Numbered from the stretch's first letter, positions 28,179 to 37,769 are shown. The stretch is DNA of 64,000 bases from Planctomycetota bacterium (GCA_016872645.1 VGZH01000003.1:1-64000); one strand, 5' to 3'. The notes: generated from the sequence alone by a model not told the origin. Numbers and translations are program-made.

Positions 28179-28365
28179 CGGCGGGTCTCGTTCGGAGGGA
28201 GGAATTCAAGCGGGAGTTGGCAGAGGGCTCTCCATTGCTCTCGGCCGTAAAATCTTAGGGCAGGCTACCTTAACAAGGGAGAACCATCAAGCAGTTCCGA
28301 TGTTATCGACCGCATCTTTGCAAGAACTCAGTGGAAATTATCCGTAGGCACTTTCGCGCTGACCG

Positions 28366-30834
28366 TCACCGATTGAACAAGAATTCTTTACTGCTGAGCA
28401 CACTCCAGTACAGATCCTCGACGGCTTGTCGCCGTTCCTCAGGACTGGCGACGCTGAGGATCTCGGTCATCCGCTGACGTTCGCGATCTGTCGGAAAACG
28501 GCTAAGCGCGGAAAGGAATAATTCGTCCGCCAGTTGCTCCGGCGGAAGATTGGCTTCGAGTTGCTTGGAAAGGCGATTGTCCTTGGCCTCCAGTTTTTGA
28601 ATCAGCGTTTCTCCATTCAGGATGTGCAGGACTTGTGTCATGCTCGGCTCGTCCGAGCGTTCGCATTCGCAAGTCAGGATGCGTTCGGGGCGGCCGAACG
28701 TTTTGAGAAAATCTGAGGCGATGTTGGCATCGGGAAGCTGCATCGCTCGGGTGCCGGCGGGGAAGTCTTTGAACGCCGTCGGCGCTGCGGTCACTTGAGA
28801 CATGATGTCGAGCAGAATCTCGGCCTTCAGTCGCTTGGGGTAATAGCGAGAGTAGAACCGCTCATCGGGTTCATTCCCTTGGGTGAGTTGGCTGCTGCGC
28901 TGGTAGGTCTGAGACGTGAGGATCAGTCGCATCAGCTTCTTGAGATCGTAGGGACGTTCGCCGCTGACCAAAAACGTAGCAAGCGTCGAGAACAACTCCG
29001 GGTTGCTCGCCGGATTCGTCAATCGCAGGTCATCGACTTTTTCGACCAGGCCGACTCCAAAGAAGTTCGCCCAGACGCGGTTCACAATCGCTCGGCTGAA
29101 GTACGGATTCCCCGGCGAAGTCAACCACGCAGCAGCGGCGATGCGCCGGTCCTCCCCAGACTCAGGCGGCAACGCTTGGCCGTCGAGCGGCTTGGGTGGC
29201 TGCGGTTTGCCAGTGCGCGGCTGAATGAGCTCAGACTCGTCGTCCAAAAAGATGACCCGGTGACCATCTCCGCTCCGAAAATCGCCGCCCCAACCTTTAC
29301 CACGCACGCGAGCAAACAGGCTCGCGAAACCGTAGTAATCGTTGTTCGTCCATTTCTCCAACGGATGGTCGTGGCAATGGGCACACTGAATCGACATGCC
29401 CAGGAACGCCATCGAAGTCGTCTCCGCCATGTCCAAGGGGTCTTGATGAAGCGAGTAGAAATTCGCAGCTCCATTGTCGAACGTGCTCCCTTTGGCAAGC
29501 ACAATCTGGCGGACAAACTCATCCCACGGCGTGTTGTCGGCGACGTTTTGGCGAATGAAGGCGTAGAAGGATTTCAAGGCCTGAGGCCGAAGCTTCTCCC
29601 CCGACAGCAACAGGAGGTCAGACCACTTGTAGGCCCAGTAATCGACGAACTCTGGTCGCGTCAGCAATTGATCAACCAGTCGGTCGCGTTTGTCGGGTGA
29701 CTCGTCGGCGAGGAACGCACGAACCTCATCGGTCGTCGGCAGCACGCCGATCGTGTCGAGAAACGCCCGGCGCAGAAACTCCGAATCGGAGCATCGCGAG
29801 GAAGGCGGAATGTTCAAACTCTTGAGCTTTGCGAGCACGGAATCGTCGATGAAATTGGACCGCTCTGCACTCGCGAAGACCACCGCGTCGACCGCTGTCT
29901 CATAAGGCGAATTGATCGTCGCGATTACGTTCTGACTGAGATACCACGCGCTGATCGCACCCTCTCCGGAACCGATAATCTTCACGAGACCTCGATCCTC
30001 CACGTTCGCAACAGTCGCGTTGGCCGAACTGAACTTGCACCAGCGAGTCACGTCCTCGACATGCCCGTCCGAGAAGTGTGCTCGCACCACCATCTGCTGG
30101 CTCGCACCTTTTTTTTGTTGCGACGCCGTCGGCAGAATTTCGAGATGCTTCACGCGCGGATCGTCGTCGCTCGGAGCGGGATGCCCGGCTGCGATCCACT
30201 CAGCGATCACACGGTATTCCAAAGAATCGACGTCGAACCGCAGACCTCCCTTGTGAGGAATCGCTCCCGATGGCTTCGTCAGCATCAGGCTGCGTCCCGG
30301 GTCGCTCGGCACGACGCGACGCCCGCGAGCCTGCCGAGTCAGCGTCCGAAAATCGGCATCGGGGTCGTAGCCGCGCAGCGAGAGTTTGAATCCCCCCTTC
30401 CCGGCCGCCGCCCCGTGACACGCACCCATGTTGCAGCCCGACTTCGAGAGCACTGACTGCACATGATTCCGAAAGCTCCACGAGTGCGGTTGCTCGAACT
30501 TTTCGACAGTCACCGACGCCGTCGCTGTTTGGCTTCCGACTTTCGCAGTGATCGTCACCTTTCCGTTGCCAACGGGCACAACGAAGCCGTCTTCGATCTT
30601 TACGACCTTCTCGTCCGATGACGTTACGGAGAGACCATCGGCGATCTGTCCAACGACTCGCCCGTCAGTCGTCGCTTGCACAAGAATCCGCTGACGAGCC
30701 TCAGGACCACTCAACGTGAATTCCGCGGGCAAGACCGTCAAAGATTCCGCCGCGGTGAGCCCCTCTGAGGCCGACACACACATGATCGCCACGCACAAGG
30801 CTGACTCTCGAAGGACTCTGAGCATCGTCGGCAT
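28366..30834 (-). CDS. Ig-like (BIG2) / DUF1549 / DUF1553 protein
   Basis: The 822-residue product (start MPTMLRVLRE; a Met three codons later is an alternative) has a signal peptide and a bacterial Ig-like domain (about 35-110, ending GNGKVTITAKVGSQTATASV). The cysteine motif SGCNMGACHG near residue 132 has two Cys and a His but a longer spacing than CxxCH. A second Ig-like region follows (about 230-310), then DUF1549 with RRAFLDTIGVLPTTDEVR and IQCAHCHDHPLEKW, then DUF1553 with SRAIVNRVWANFFGVGL. It is exported and probably binds haem at CAHCH. It follows a DUF1501 gene by 63 bases. Confidence 0.9.
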   Translation of the reverse strand: MPTMLRVLRESALCVAIMCVSASEGLTAAESLTVLPAEFTLSGPEARQRILVQATTDGRVVGQIADGLSVTSSDEKVVKIEDGFVVPVGNGKVTITAKVGSQTATASVTVEKFEQPHSWSFRNHVQSVLSKSGCNMGACHGAAAGKGGFKLSLRGYDPDADFRTLTRQARGRRVVPSDPGRSLMLTKPSGAIPHKGGLRFDVDSLEYRVIAEWIAAGHPAPSDDDPRVKHLEILPTASQQKKGASQQMVVRAHFSDGHVEDVTRWCKFSSANATVANVEDRGLVKIIGSGEGAISAWYLSQNVIATINSPYETAVDAVVFASAERSNFIDDSVLAKLKSLNIPPSSRCSDSEFLRRAFLDTIGVLPTTDEVRAFLADESPDKRDRLVDQLLTRPEFVDYWAYKWSDLLLLSGEKLRPQALKSFYAFIRQNVADNTPWDEFVRQIVLAKGSTFDNGAANFYSLHQDPLDMAETTSMAFLGMSIQCAHCHDHPLEKWTNNDYYGFASLFARVRGKGWGGDFRSGDGHRVIFLDDESELIQPRTGKPQPPKPLDGQALPPESGEDRRIAAAAWLTSPGNPYFSRAIVNRVWANFFGVGLVEKVDDLRLTNPASNPELFSTLATFLVSGERPYDLKKLMRLILTSQTYQRSSQLTQGNEPDERFYSRYYPKRLKAEILLDIMSQVTAAPTAFKDFPAGTRAMQLPDANIASDFLKTFGRPERILTCECERSDEPSMTQVLHILNGETLIQKLEAKDNRLSKQLEANLPPEQLADELFLSALSRFPTDRERQRMTEILSVASPEERRQAVEDLYWSVLSSKEFLFNR

Positions 30835-30897
30835 CTCGTTGTTGCAAAAAACAAAAAGGGCAAGCACTCGGCTTGCCCAGAGGGAACAGCAAATCGG

Positions 30898-32277
30898 TCA
30901 AGCAAACAGTTCGGTGATTGGCTTGGTTCCGAAATCAACCAGCGGGAAGGGTCGGCCTGCGGGGCCTGGAAGATGCGCTTCGAGGTTGAAGCCGAGGCTG
31001 TGAAAGATCGTCGCCACCACTTCTGCCGGGTTGACCGGACGCTCGGCCGGATAGCCGCCGATCGGATCACTTTTGCCGATGACTCGGCCACCTTGAACGC
31101 CGCCACCCGCGAAGTACATCGACCAGCATTGCGGCCAGTGATCGCGGCCGCCCGCCGGATTCACGCGCGGAGTGCGGCCGAACTCGGCGAGATTGCAGAC
31201 CATCGTGTTGTCGAGCATCCCGCGCTCTTCGAGGTCTTCGATCAACGCCGCATAGCCTTGATCGTACATCGGAGCCACGATGTCGCGCATCCCCTCGATC
31301 GACGTAAACGGCTTCGTTCCGTGGATATCCCAAGTGATCTCGTCAAAGACGGTCAAGAACGTGTTGACCGTGACAAATCGCACGCCCGCCTCGACCAACC
31401 GGCGAGCCAGCAGGCAGCTTTGACCGAAACGGCTCATGCCGTACTTCTCCCGAACTGCTTTCGGCTCGCGAGTCAAATCAAACGCCGCGCGAGCCTGCTC
31501 GCTGGTGACCATGCGGAACGCCGCCTCAAAACTGCTATCGACGAGCTTGGCATTTTCACTTTTCTCGAAGTTATTGACCGTTGTGTCAACGACTTCGCGC
31601 AGCTTGCGGCGACGGTCGAGTCGCACTTCGCCAATCTGCTTCGGCGGCAGCAAGTCCGGCACTCGGAAATCTTCTTTCGACGGATCGGCATTCAGAAAGA
31701 ATGGCGCGTGCGCTTTGCCGAGGAAACCGCTGTCCTGACCATGTGGCAACCCTCCGCCGGTGTTACCCATTGTTTGCGGCATGATGACGTGAGCCGGCAA
31801 ATCGGTACGACGGCCCATCAGATAACTCGTCACGCAACCGGCATGCGGTGTGATGATGCCGCCGGAGAACAGCCGCCCCGTCTGCATCATCTGATGGCCG
31901 GTGTCGTGCACCGCAGCTCCCGTATGAAAGCAACTTCGCACGATCGAAAACTTGTCCGCGATCGCCGCGTGTTTCGGAAAGATTTCGCTGATCTGAATTT
32001 CGGGAGACTTTGTGGCGATCGGCTTGAACGGCCCGCGAATCTCAGCGGGAGCATCCGGCTTCGGATCCCACGTCTCAAACTGACTCGGCGCGCCGAGGTT
32101 GAAGATCATAATACAGGAGCGTTCTTCCTTGCCCTTCTCGACGGCACCGGCCTGCTTTGCTCGAACCGCATCAGCGAGGGTCAACCCGGTAGCTCCGAGC
32201 GCTCCTGCTTGCAGGAAGTCGCGCCGTGTCACTCCGTCGCAGGTGTGAGCCGATCCGTTGCCGGTGAATTGCAGCAT
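30898..32277 (-). CDS. DUF1501 protein with twin-arginine leader
   Basis: The 459-residue product starts MLQFTGNGSAHTC, with GGAG six bases before the ATG, and then has VTRRDFLQAGALGATGLTLA, a Tat leader. The mature part carries IMIFNLGAPSQFETWDPKPD near residue 55, CNLAEFGRTPRVNPAG and GRDHWPQCWSMYFAGGG. This is the DUF1501 variant found with the Ig-like DUF1549/1553 proteins, and here it precedes that partner. The order DUF1501 then PSD is opposite to the plus-strand pair at 15553-20530. Function unknown; probably periplasmic. Confidence 0.92.
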   Translation of the reverse strand: MLQFTGNGSAHTCDGVTRRDFLQAGALGATGLTLADAVRAKQAGAVEKGKEERSCIMIFNLGAPSQFETWDPKPDAPAEIRGPFKPIATKSPEIQISEIFPKHAAIADKFSIVRSCFHTGAAVHDTGHQMMQTGRLFSGGIITPHAGCVTSYLMGRRTDLPAHVIMPQTMGNTGGGLPHGQDSGFLGKAHAPFFLNADPSKEDFRVPDLLPPKQIGEVRLDRRRKLREVVDTTVNNFEKSENAKLVDSSFEAAFRMVTSEQARAAFDLTREPKAVREKYGMSRFGQSCLLARRLVEAGVRFVTVNTFLTVFDEITWDIHGTKPFTSIEGMRDIVAPMYDQGYAALIEDLEERGMLDNTMVCNLAEFGRTPRVNPAGGRDHWPQCWSMYFAGGGVQGGRVIGKSDPIGGYPAERPVNPAEVVATIFHSLGFNLEAHLPGPAGRPFPLVDFGTKPITELFA

Positions 32278-32400
32278 GGTGAACTCCAATTGGTCGTGAG
32301 CCGTCAGCTCGGCCGCTCCCTCATGGTCGCGGTACCGATCTCTCTCGCATCAGTCACGGCAGATTCTAACATCAGTCGGTTTCACTCACAGCCCGGGAAC

Positions 32401-32433
32401 AAAAAAAGCGAGCGTCGGCGGACCGACGCTCGC
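32401..32433 (-). terminator. Rho-independent terminator of csrA
   Basis: On the minus strand, 44 bases after the csrA stop, an uninterrupted 11-bp stem (32408-32418 with 32423-32433, GCGAGCGTCGG and its complement) closes a four-base loop and is followed at once by seven U (32401-32407). This is a textbook intrinsic terminator and separates csrA from the DUF1501 gene downstream. Confidence 0.9.
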
Positions 32434-32477
32434 TCATTTCGCTCAAAGCTCGAAGGCCTTCCCCCGAGCAACTCGGC

Positions 32478-32681
32478 CTACTCTGCCGTGCACAACTCTG
32501 CGTGCGACACCCCTTCGATCACGATTCCGTTCGGATCACACAACTCTTCACGGACAATGTTCATGTCCCTGGGAGCCTCAATACCCAATCGAACCGCGTT
32601 GGGACCAATCCGAACCACCGTGACGACGACCTTGTCGCCAACCAAAACCCGCTCACCGACCTTCCTGGAAAGCACCAGCAT
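32478..32681 (-). CDS. csrA: Carbon storage regulator CsrA
   Basis: The 67-residue product is a full-length CsrA: MLVLSRKVGERVLVGDKVVV, then VRIGPNAVRLGIEAPRDMNI and VREEL, with the Leu-4 and the Arg of VREEL that form the RNA-binding face. It is a dimeric RNA-binding protein that blocks or stabilises mRNAs by binding GGA in hairpin loops. The tail (NGIVIEGVSHAELCTAE) is not conserved. It is monocistronic, with a strong terminator at 32401-32433. Two GGA triplets overlap its own ribosome site, which suggests autoregulation. No FliW gene or flagellar genes are visible in the window. Confidence 0.95.
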   Translation of the reverse strand: MLVLSRKVGERVLVGDKVVVTVVRIGPNAVRLGIEAPRDMNIVREELCDPNGIVIEGVSHAELCTAE

Positions 32682-32698
32682 GTCATTTCTCCTTCCTT
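32682..32698 (-). promoter_or_regulatory. csrA ribosome-binding site with overlapping GGA pair
   Basis: The minus-strand leader reads AAGGAAGGAGAAATGAC before the ATG. AAGGAG is a strong Shine-Dalgarno, and the two GGA triplets four bases apart are the core of CsrA target sites. Binding of CsrA here would hide the ribosome site. The autoregulation is inferred from other CsrA systems. Confidence 0.45.
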
Positions 32699-32701
32699 AG
32701 A

Positions 32702-33165
32702 ACCTTCCTTGTTCGATCGAGTCGGCTTTGAAGATCGCCTGCCTAGTTCCACCTCGAGCGGGCCTTCCCGTTTCGACTCAATCACGTCGCCAACCTGACG
32801 ACGTCGCCGGGATGATAACACCCGCAAAACCAATCCGCCTAGACCAACCAGCAAAATCCGCCAGGCCAGCACCAGCAACCAATCAGGTCGCCATAAACCA
32901 CAGCAGAGCGCACGCGCTAAGCACATTTCTGCACCACACGCCTAATAACCCAGCAGCACCAGCCGATTGATTCGCGATCAGGAGCCGAAGCCTCCCGGTG
33001 GCCAGACTGAAGAAGCAACTCACTTTGCCTAACGGAAAGGCATTTTAGCCCCTACCAACGCGCCAGCTGCTGCCCGCTTGAATCTTTAGGCGTCGAGTCG
33101 GATGCTACGCACCCTTTTGGAAAAAACTCGAAGAACTCAGAACGCCTCGACCTCGGAGCACCAGC
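32702..33165. other. Intergenic region between divergent csrA and Gfo/Idh genes
   Basis: About 460 bases separate these divergent genes. It must hold the promoters of both, but I cannot pick convincing -35/-10 pairs. Short reading frames on both strands lack ribosome sites and family similarity. GGAGCACCAGC, with GGAG 12 bases before the 33166 ATG, is a weak ribosome site for the plus-strand gene. I see nothing else in it. Confidence 0.4.
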
Positions 33166-34263
33166 ATGGTCCGCATCGGCCTGATCGGCATCGGCTTCAT
33201 GGGCATGACCCATTTCGAAGCATCGACAAAACTAGAGCCAGACGCCGCTTCCGGGCGACGCAAGGGGATCGGCTCCAAATTGAGCGGCGGAGAAATTATT
33301 GCCGTCGCCACACGAGACACTAAGAAGCTGGCCGGAGACTGGACCTCGATCCAAGGCAACTTTGGACCGCGCGGGAGCCTGATGGACTTGTCGCACGTCA
33401 CAGGCTACGCGGACTACCGGCAATTGCTGGCTGACCCGAAGGTAGACTTAGTGGATATCTGCCTTCCGACCGACCAACATGAAGCCGTTGTGCTGGAAGC
33501 ACTCGCAGCCGGAAAGCATGTGCTCGTCGAAAAGCCGATCGCCACGCAACTTCCGGCAGCAAATCGGATGACAGACGCTGCGAAGAGGGCAGGCAAACAG
33601 TTGCTGGTCGGCCAAGTGCTGCCATTCTTTCCCGAATTCGCGTTCGCAGCCCAGACCGTCCGAGAAGGCAAGTACGGAAAGCTGCTGGCGGCACATTTCC
33701 GACGAGTCATCGCTCAGCCGAATTGGTCGAGCGACATGAGCGACTTCCGCAAGCTCGGTGGCTGGGGAGTCGATTTGCACATCCATGACAATCATTACAT
33801 CGGCCTGTTGTGCGGAGTGCCGAAACAAGTCTTCTCGCGCGGACTGCTGCAAGAGGGACTGGTCAATCATGTCCACACGAATTACTTGTTCGACAACCCG
33901 AACCTCGCAGTGACGGCGGTCAGCGGTGGCATTGCGGCAAAGGGACTGGCCTTCGGACACGGCTTTGAAATGTACCTCGAACAAGCCACGATCGTTTACG
34001 ATGCCGGAACGTATGCCGGCGAGTGGGCCGTGAACCGCCCGCTCACCCTGATCACAAACGATGGCTCTGCGGCAAAGCCTGAACTACCGGGCGGCACCGA
34101 GTGGTGTGCCGCATTCACCGCCGAACTGCAAGCCGCCGTCGACAGCATCACGACTGGCCGCGAAGCCCCTGAACTTTCGGGAACGCTCGCGCTGAACGCG
34201 CTGCGGCTCTGCGAAGCGGAGCGAGTCAGCATCGAGAGCGGCAAGATCGTGAATCTCGCTTAA
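33166..34263 (+). CDS. Cytosolic Gfo/Idh/MocA family oxidoreductase
   Basis: Unlike the Tat-type members in this window, this 365-residue protein has no leader and begins directly with the Rossmann motif [16 protein letters not shown]. The Lys motif is canonical: [11 protein letters not shown] near residue 120. The substrate half has [18 protein letters not shown], with the His used in catalysis by relatives. It therefore oxidises or epimerises a sugar or cyclitol in the cytoplasm using NAD(P). It is followed by a copy of the dispersed inverted repeat and the RNase Z-like gene. Confidence 0.92.
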   Translation: MVRIGLIGIGFMGMTHFEASTKLEPDAASGRRKGIGSKLSGGEIIAVATRDTKKLAGDWTSIQGNFGPRGSLMDLSHVTGYADYRQLLADPKVDLVDICLPTDQHEAVVLEALAAGKHVLVEKPIATQLPAANRMTDAAKRAGKQLLVGQVLPFFPEFAFAAQTVREGKYGKLLAAHFRRVIAQPNWSSDMSDFRKLGGWGVDLHIHDNHYIGLLCGVPKQVFSRGLLQEGLVNHVHTNYLFDNPNLAVTAVSGGIAAKGLAFGHGFEMYLEQATIVYDAGTYAGEWAVNRPLTLITNDGSAAKPELPGGTEWCAAFTAELQAAVDSITTGREAPELSGTLALNALRLCEAERVSIESGKIVNLA

Positions 34264-34273
34264 TTTGTGGAAC

Positions 34274-34346
34274 GCGGTGTGTCAGCACCGCTTTGGATTG
34301 GCGCGATCGAAAACTGATTCGATCCACAGCGGTGCTGACACACCGC
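34274..34346. repeat. Dispersed inverted repeat, perfect 18-bp arms
   Basis: GCGGTGTGTCAGCACCGC (34274-34291) is perfectly complementary to 34329-34346 around 37 bases. The arms share GCGGTGTGTCAGCACC with the copy at 23894-23982, and the inner edge CTTTG is shared too. The right arm, followed by ACTCCAAAG, ends 15 bases before the start codon of the RNase Z-like gene, the same placement as the other copy. Confidence 0.8.
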
Positions 34347-34361
34347 ACTCCAAAGCGACTC

Positions 34362-35201
34362 ATGGTTGAAAATCTTCCCGTCCGCACGCACAAGCACAAA
34401 GCGTTGACCATTGAAGGTTACTCGCGGGCAGCGGTGCAGAGTTATTGGCGCGTCCCCGAACTGCGGATCGGTTTCGATCTGGGCGGGGCACCCTGGTCAT
34501 TCACGGGAACGCCGACGATTTTCATCACGCACGCGCACCTGGATCACATGGCCGCGCTGCCGGCATTCGTCGCGCGGCGGCGAATGATGAAGATGGAACC
34601 GCCGACAATTTACCTGCCGGAGTCTGTAGTTGAGTCCACCGAATTGCTGCTCAAGATTTGGCAGCGACTCGATCGAGGCCGCATGAACTGCACGCTCGTC
34701 CCGGTCAAAGCGGGGGATACAATTGAACTTTCGCGCGAGCATCTCGTCACCGCATTTCCGACGACGCATACCGTCCCGTCGCTGGGGTACCTCGTCTGGG
34801 AGCGGCGCAAAAAACTGCGGCCCGAGTATTTCGGCCTCACGCAGGATCAGATTCGCGACGTCCGACTCTCCGGCAAAGAGGTCTCTTGGGAAGTCCGAAC
34901 TCCTCTGCTGTGTTACACCGGCGACACGTCACCGGCCGGCCTGGATGTCGAACCGGATTTGTTCAACGCGCAAATCCTGATCACCGAAGTGACTTTCTTC
35001 CGCCCGGAACATCGCAAAGAAAAAATTCACAAGTTCGGCCACATGCACCTTGATGACATTCTGGAGCGAGCCGACAAGTTCAAGAACGAACTGCTGATCT
35101 TCGGCCACTTCAGCACACGCTACAACGAGCGGCAATTCGAGAAAGCGTTGCAGCAGCGGCTGCCGGCATCGCTGAAAGAACGCGTCGTCGCGTGGTTATA
35201 G
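34362..35201 (+). CDS. Metallo-beta-lactamase fold hydrolase, RNase Z-like
   Basis: The 279-residue protein has the zinc motif [12 protein letters not shown] near residue 56 (HxHxDH), a later [11 protein letters not shown] supplying the bridging Asp, and a final [12 protein letters not shown] with the His of RNase Z-type motif V. The insertion [18 protein letters not shown] matches tRNase Z-like proteins from planctomycetes. It lacks the long flexible exosite arm of classical RNase Z, so tRNA 3'-processing is possible but not proven. I start it at MVENLPV, because upstream codons lie inside the palindromic repeat. Confidence 0.88.
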   Translation: MVENLPVRTHKHKALTIEGYSRAAVQSYWRVPELRIGFDLGGAPWSFTGTPTIFITHAHLDHMAALPAFVARRRMMKMEPPTIYLPESVVESTELLLKIWQRLDRGRMNCTLVPVKAGDTIELSREHLVTAFPTTHTVPSLGYLVWERRKKLRPEYFGLTQDQIRDVRLSGKEVSWEVRTPLLCYTGDTSPAGLDVEPDLFNAQILITEVTFFRPEHRKEKIHKFGHMHLDDILERADKFKNELLIFGHFSTRYNERQFEKALQQRLPASLKERVVAWL

Positions 35202-35243
35202 CTCAGGCCCTTATCATCTGCATGATAGACCAAATTGGTATCC

Positions 35244-35264
35244 CCCGACCCACAACGGGTCGGG
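35244..35264. repeat. CCCGACCC/GGGTCGGG hairpin with GGGCTACGG tail
   Basis: A perfect 8-bp stem (35244-35251, 35257-35264) with loop ACAAC is followed by GCTACGG and lies between two convergent genes. The GGCTACG tail is shared with the hairpins at 4532 and 36612, although the stem sequence differs. It may serve both convergent genes as a transcript-end hairpin. Confidence 0.5.
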
Positions 35265-36551
35265 CTACGGTCCCTTAAACACGACGCCGTCTTTCATCAC
35301 GAACGCGACGTGCTTTAAGAGGCTGATGTCGGTCAGCGGATCGCCTTTGACGGCGACGATGTCGGCGATTTTTTTCTCTTCGAGCGTGCCAAGTCGATCG
35401 TCGATCTTGAGCAGTTGCGCGCTCACGAGCGTCGCCGACTGAATCGCCTTCATCGGCGGCATTCCCCCCGCGACCATCAGTTCAAACTCGCGAGCGTTCT
35501 GCCCGTGCGGGGAGACGCCGGTGTCGGTACCGAAGGCGATTTTCACTCCCGCCGCGTGCGCTTTCTGAAACGTATCGCGAATCTGCGGGCCGATCGCGGC
35601 GGCTTTCGGACGCACGATTTCCGGGAAATAACCCGGTTCTTTGGACTTCATGGCCACCCACTCGCCCGCCATGTTGGTCGGCACCCAGTAGGTGCCGCGA
35701 GCTTTCATCAGCCCCATGATTTCATCGGTCATGTATGTGCCGTGTTCGATCGAATCGACTCCAGCCAGCACGGCCCGTTTCATTCCTTCAGCGCCGTGCG
35801 CGTGTACGGCGACGATCATGTTGTAGTCATGAGCGGTCTCGACAATCGCTTTCAGTTCTTCGTCCGTAAACTGCGGATTCTGTCCGCTTGCGGCGAGACT
35901 GAGTACGCCGCCGGTGGCCGTCAACTTGATGAGGTCGGCTCCGTCTTTGTACCGCTGACGCACGGCTTTGCGGGCGTCGTCGGGACCGTTGATGACCCCT
36001 TCGAGCGGCCCGGCGTCTCGTTTGTAATCGCCTCGCAGCGCATTGGTCGGATCGGCGTGGCCGCCGGTCGTGGCCAGCGACTTGCCGGACGTGAAGATCC
36101 GCGGGCCGGGAACCCAGCCATTCTCGATGGCCTTGCGCAATGCAATCGAGTTGACGCCATTGTCCCCCAAATCACGCACGGTCGTGAATCCGGCAAGCAG
36201 CGTGACGCGCGCGTAAACCGTCGAACGCAGCGCGTAGTCCGCCTGATCCATGAAGAACCGCTCGGTGTACGAGTCTTTCGAGTGCTGCGACTGCAAGTGC
36301 GTGTGCATGTCCATCAGACCGGGCATCACCGTGTGCTCGATCAGGCGGATCAACTTGTCGTCGGGACCGGCGTCAATGTAGCCAGCCGCCACTCGCGTGA
36401 TCCGGCCATTGTCGATCACGATCGATACTTCACGGCGCGGTTGGTCGTTGCGGCCGTCGATCATTCGGCCCGCGTGAATAATGGTCGCCGCTTCAGACGC
36501 TGATGATAAAGTCGTGAGAATGACGAACGCCGTCAGAGTGAAGTAACGCAT
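35265..36551 (-). CDS. Secreted amidohydrolase (imidazolonepropionase/prolidase-like)
   Basis: The 428-residue product (start [22 protein letters not shown], a signal peptide) is a metal-dependent amidohydrolase. Ligands appear in order: [10 protein letters not shown] with HxH near residue 73, [11 protein letters not shown] with the Lys that is carboxylated in this class, [23 protein letters not shown] with two His, and [11 protein letters not shown] with the Asp. The set is complete, so it should be active, probably on Xaa-Pro or cyclic amide substrates outside the cytoplasm. The C-terminal strand [15 protein letters not shown] is typical. Confidence 0.92.
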   Translation of the reverse strand: MRYFTLTAFVILTTLSSASEAATIIHAGRMIDGRNDQPRREVSIVIDNGRITRVAAGYIDAGPDDKLIRLIEHTVMPGLMDMHTHLQSQHSKDSYTERFFMDQADYALRSTVYARVTLLAGFTTVRDLGDNGVNSIALRKAIENGWVPGPRIFTSGKSLATTGGHADPTNALRGDYKRDAGPLEGVINGPDDARKAVRQRYKDGADLIKLTATGGVLSLAASGQNPQFTDEELKAIVETAHDYNMIVAVHAHGAEGMKRAVLAGVDSIEHGTYMTDEIMGLMKARGTYWVPTNMAGEWVAMKSKEPGYFPEIVRPKAAAIGPQIRDTFQKAHAAGVKIAFGTDTGVSPHGQNAREFELMVAGGMPPMKAIQSATLVSAQLLKIDDRLGTLEEKKIADIVAVKGDPLTDISLLKHVAFVMKDGVVFKGP

Positions 36552-36611
36552 GGACTGTTTCCTGCGGTTGTCGCCGCACATCGCCAGAGTGCGAGCCATC
36601 GGGGGGAACAC

Positions 36612-36631
36612 CCGCGTTCCGGCGAACGCGG
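36612..36631. repeat. Third copy of the GTTCnGGCGAAC hairpin repeat
   Basis: CCGCGTTC/GAACGCGG (36612-36619, 36624-36631) with loop CGGC is followed by CTACG. It matches the elements at 4490-4551 except for compensating stem bases (A-T to G-C), so pairing is preserved while sequence changes. It lies upstream of the amidohydrolase start. Confidence 0.6.
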
Positions 36632-36846
36632 CTACGCTTCCCATTCAATCGTGCATCGCATGAAACGTGTAGCGTCAGGCCCGCAACTCACGCCAACCGA
36701 CGCATCCGTCTCCGCGGCACATGCCAGAGAATTCACCGGTTTTTTCGCCGATCAAGTGCGGCAAGCCCGCGTGATCCTTTGCTTCGGTAGCGATTTGCGT
36801 TGAAGATATCCCTGTTTGGATGGCCTCACTTCACGAAAGGGATCTC

Positions 36847-37692
36847 ATGCGCAAGACGTTCATTCTACTCGGCCTGACGCTTGTTGTCGGTGCGACGGTC
36901 GGTTTTCAGGCGGCGAAGTTCGGTCCAGTGAATCCCGATCCTGATGGAGTTCGTCCAATTGACGCGGTGGATTCAGTCTTCATCGAGGACATGACCTGGA
37001 TGGAGGTCCGTGACGCGATGAAGGCCGGCAAGGACACGGTCCTGATCGCGACGGGCGGAATCGAGCAGAACGGTCCGTACCTCGCCGCCAACAAACACAA
37101 CGTCGTGTTGCGAGGGACGACCGACGCGATCGCTCGCAAGCTGGGGAACACGCTGGTCGCTCCGATCATTGGCTTCGTCCCGGAAGGGGACATCGACCCG
37201 CCGACGCTTCACATGAAGTATCCTTCGACGGTCAGCTTGACCGAGGACACCTACCGGCGCCTGCTGACCGACGTTTGCTCGTGCTATCGGACACACGGCT
37301 TCAAGCATGTCGTGTTGATTGGCGACAGCGGCGGAAATCAGGACGGCATGAAGGCCGTCGCCGCGGAACTCAATGCAAAGTGGAAGGACGGTAAAACGAA
37401 GTTCTACTTCATCCCGGAGTACTACAACTACAGCGACCTCGCGAAGTGGCTGGAAGAACGGGGCATCAAGCAGACCGACGAGGGCCTGCACGACGACTTC
37501 GCGATGGAAGCGATGATGCTGAGCATCGACCCCGCCAGCGTCCGCATGCAGCAGCGCATCAAGGCCGGCAAATTCAAGATCAACGGTGTGGACCTCGCGC
37601 CCATCGAGAAGACCATCGAGTTGGGCAAGAAGATCATCGACTTCCGCGCCGACCTGACGGTCAAGCTGATCCGCCAAGCCGTCGCGAAGTAG
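36847..37692 (+). CDS. Creatininase-family protein with altered metal motifs, exported or membrane-anchored
   Basis: The 281-residue product starts MRKTFILLGLTLVVGATVGFQ, a signal or anchor sequence. The creatininase fold is recognisable from ATGGIEQNGPYLAANKHN, FVPEGDIDPP and HVVLIGDSGGNQDGMK. Compared with the classical E-x-H, D and GHGGN ligands, His is replaced by Asn in EQNGP, and the usual His of the GHGGN loop is Ser in GDSGGN. Metal binding may therefore be altered or lost. It stands alone between the divergent amidohydrolase and the SprT-like gene. Substrate unknown. Confidence 0.85.
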   Translation: MRKTFILLGLTLVVGATVGFQAAKFGPVNPDPDGVRPIDAVDSVFIEDMTWMEVRDAMKAGKDTVLIATGGIEQNGPYLAANKHNVVLRGTTDAIARKLGNTLVAPIIGFVPEGDIDPPTLHMKYPSTVSLTEDTYRRLLTDVCSCYRTHGFKHVVLIGDSGGNQDGMKAVAAELNAKWKDGKTKFYFIPEYYNYSDLAKWLEERGIKQTDEGLHDDFAMEAMMLSIDPASVRMQQRIKAGKFKINGVDLAPIEKTIELGKKIIDFRADLTVKLIRQAVAK

Positions 37693-37769
37693 GCAGCTTC
37701 GCCTTCACAGAACGGGCCTCTGCTGACACAATCTGTCACGACCTGAAGGGACTCAGGGAGGAGCCAGAA

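Noticed and set aside
30973-32700. 575-codon open frame on the plus strand
   Set aside because: Opposite a clear Tat DUF1501 gene and csrA; no ribosome site and no recognisable motif.
32561-32926. Possible small membrane protein on the minus strand overlapping csrA
   Set aside because: The hydrophobic start is suggestive, but the frame runs through the csrA ribosome site and coding region with no own ribosome site.
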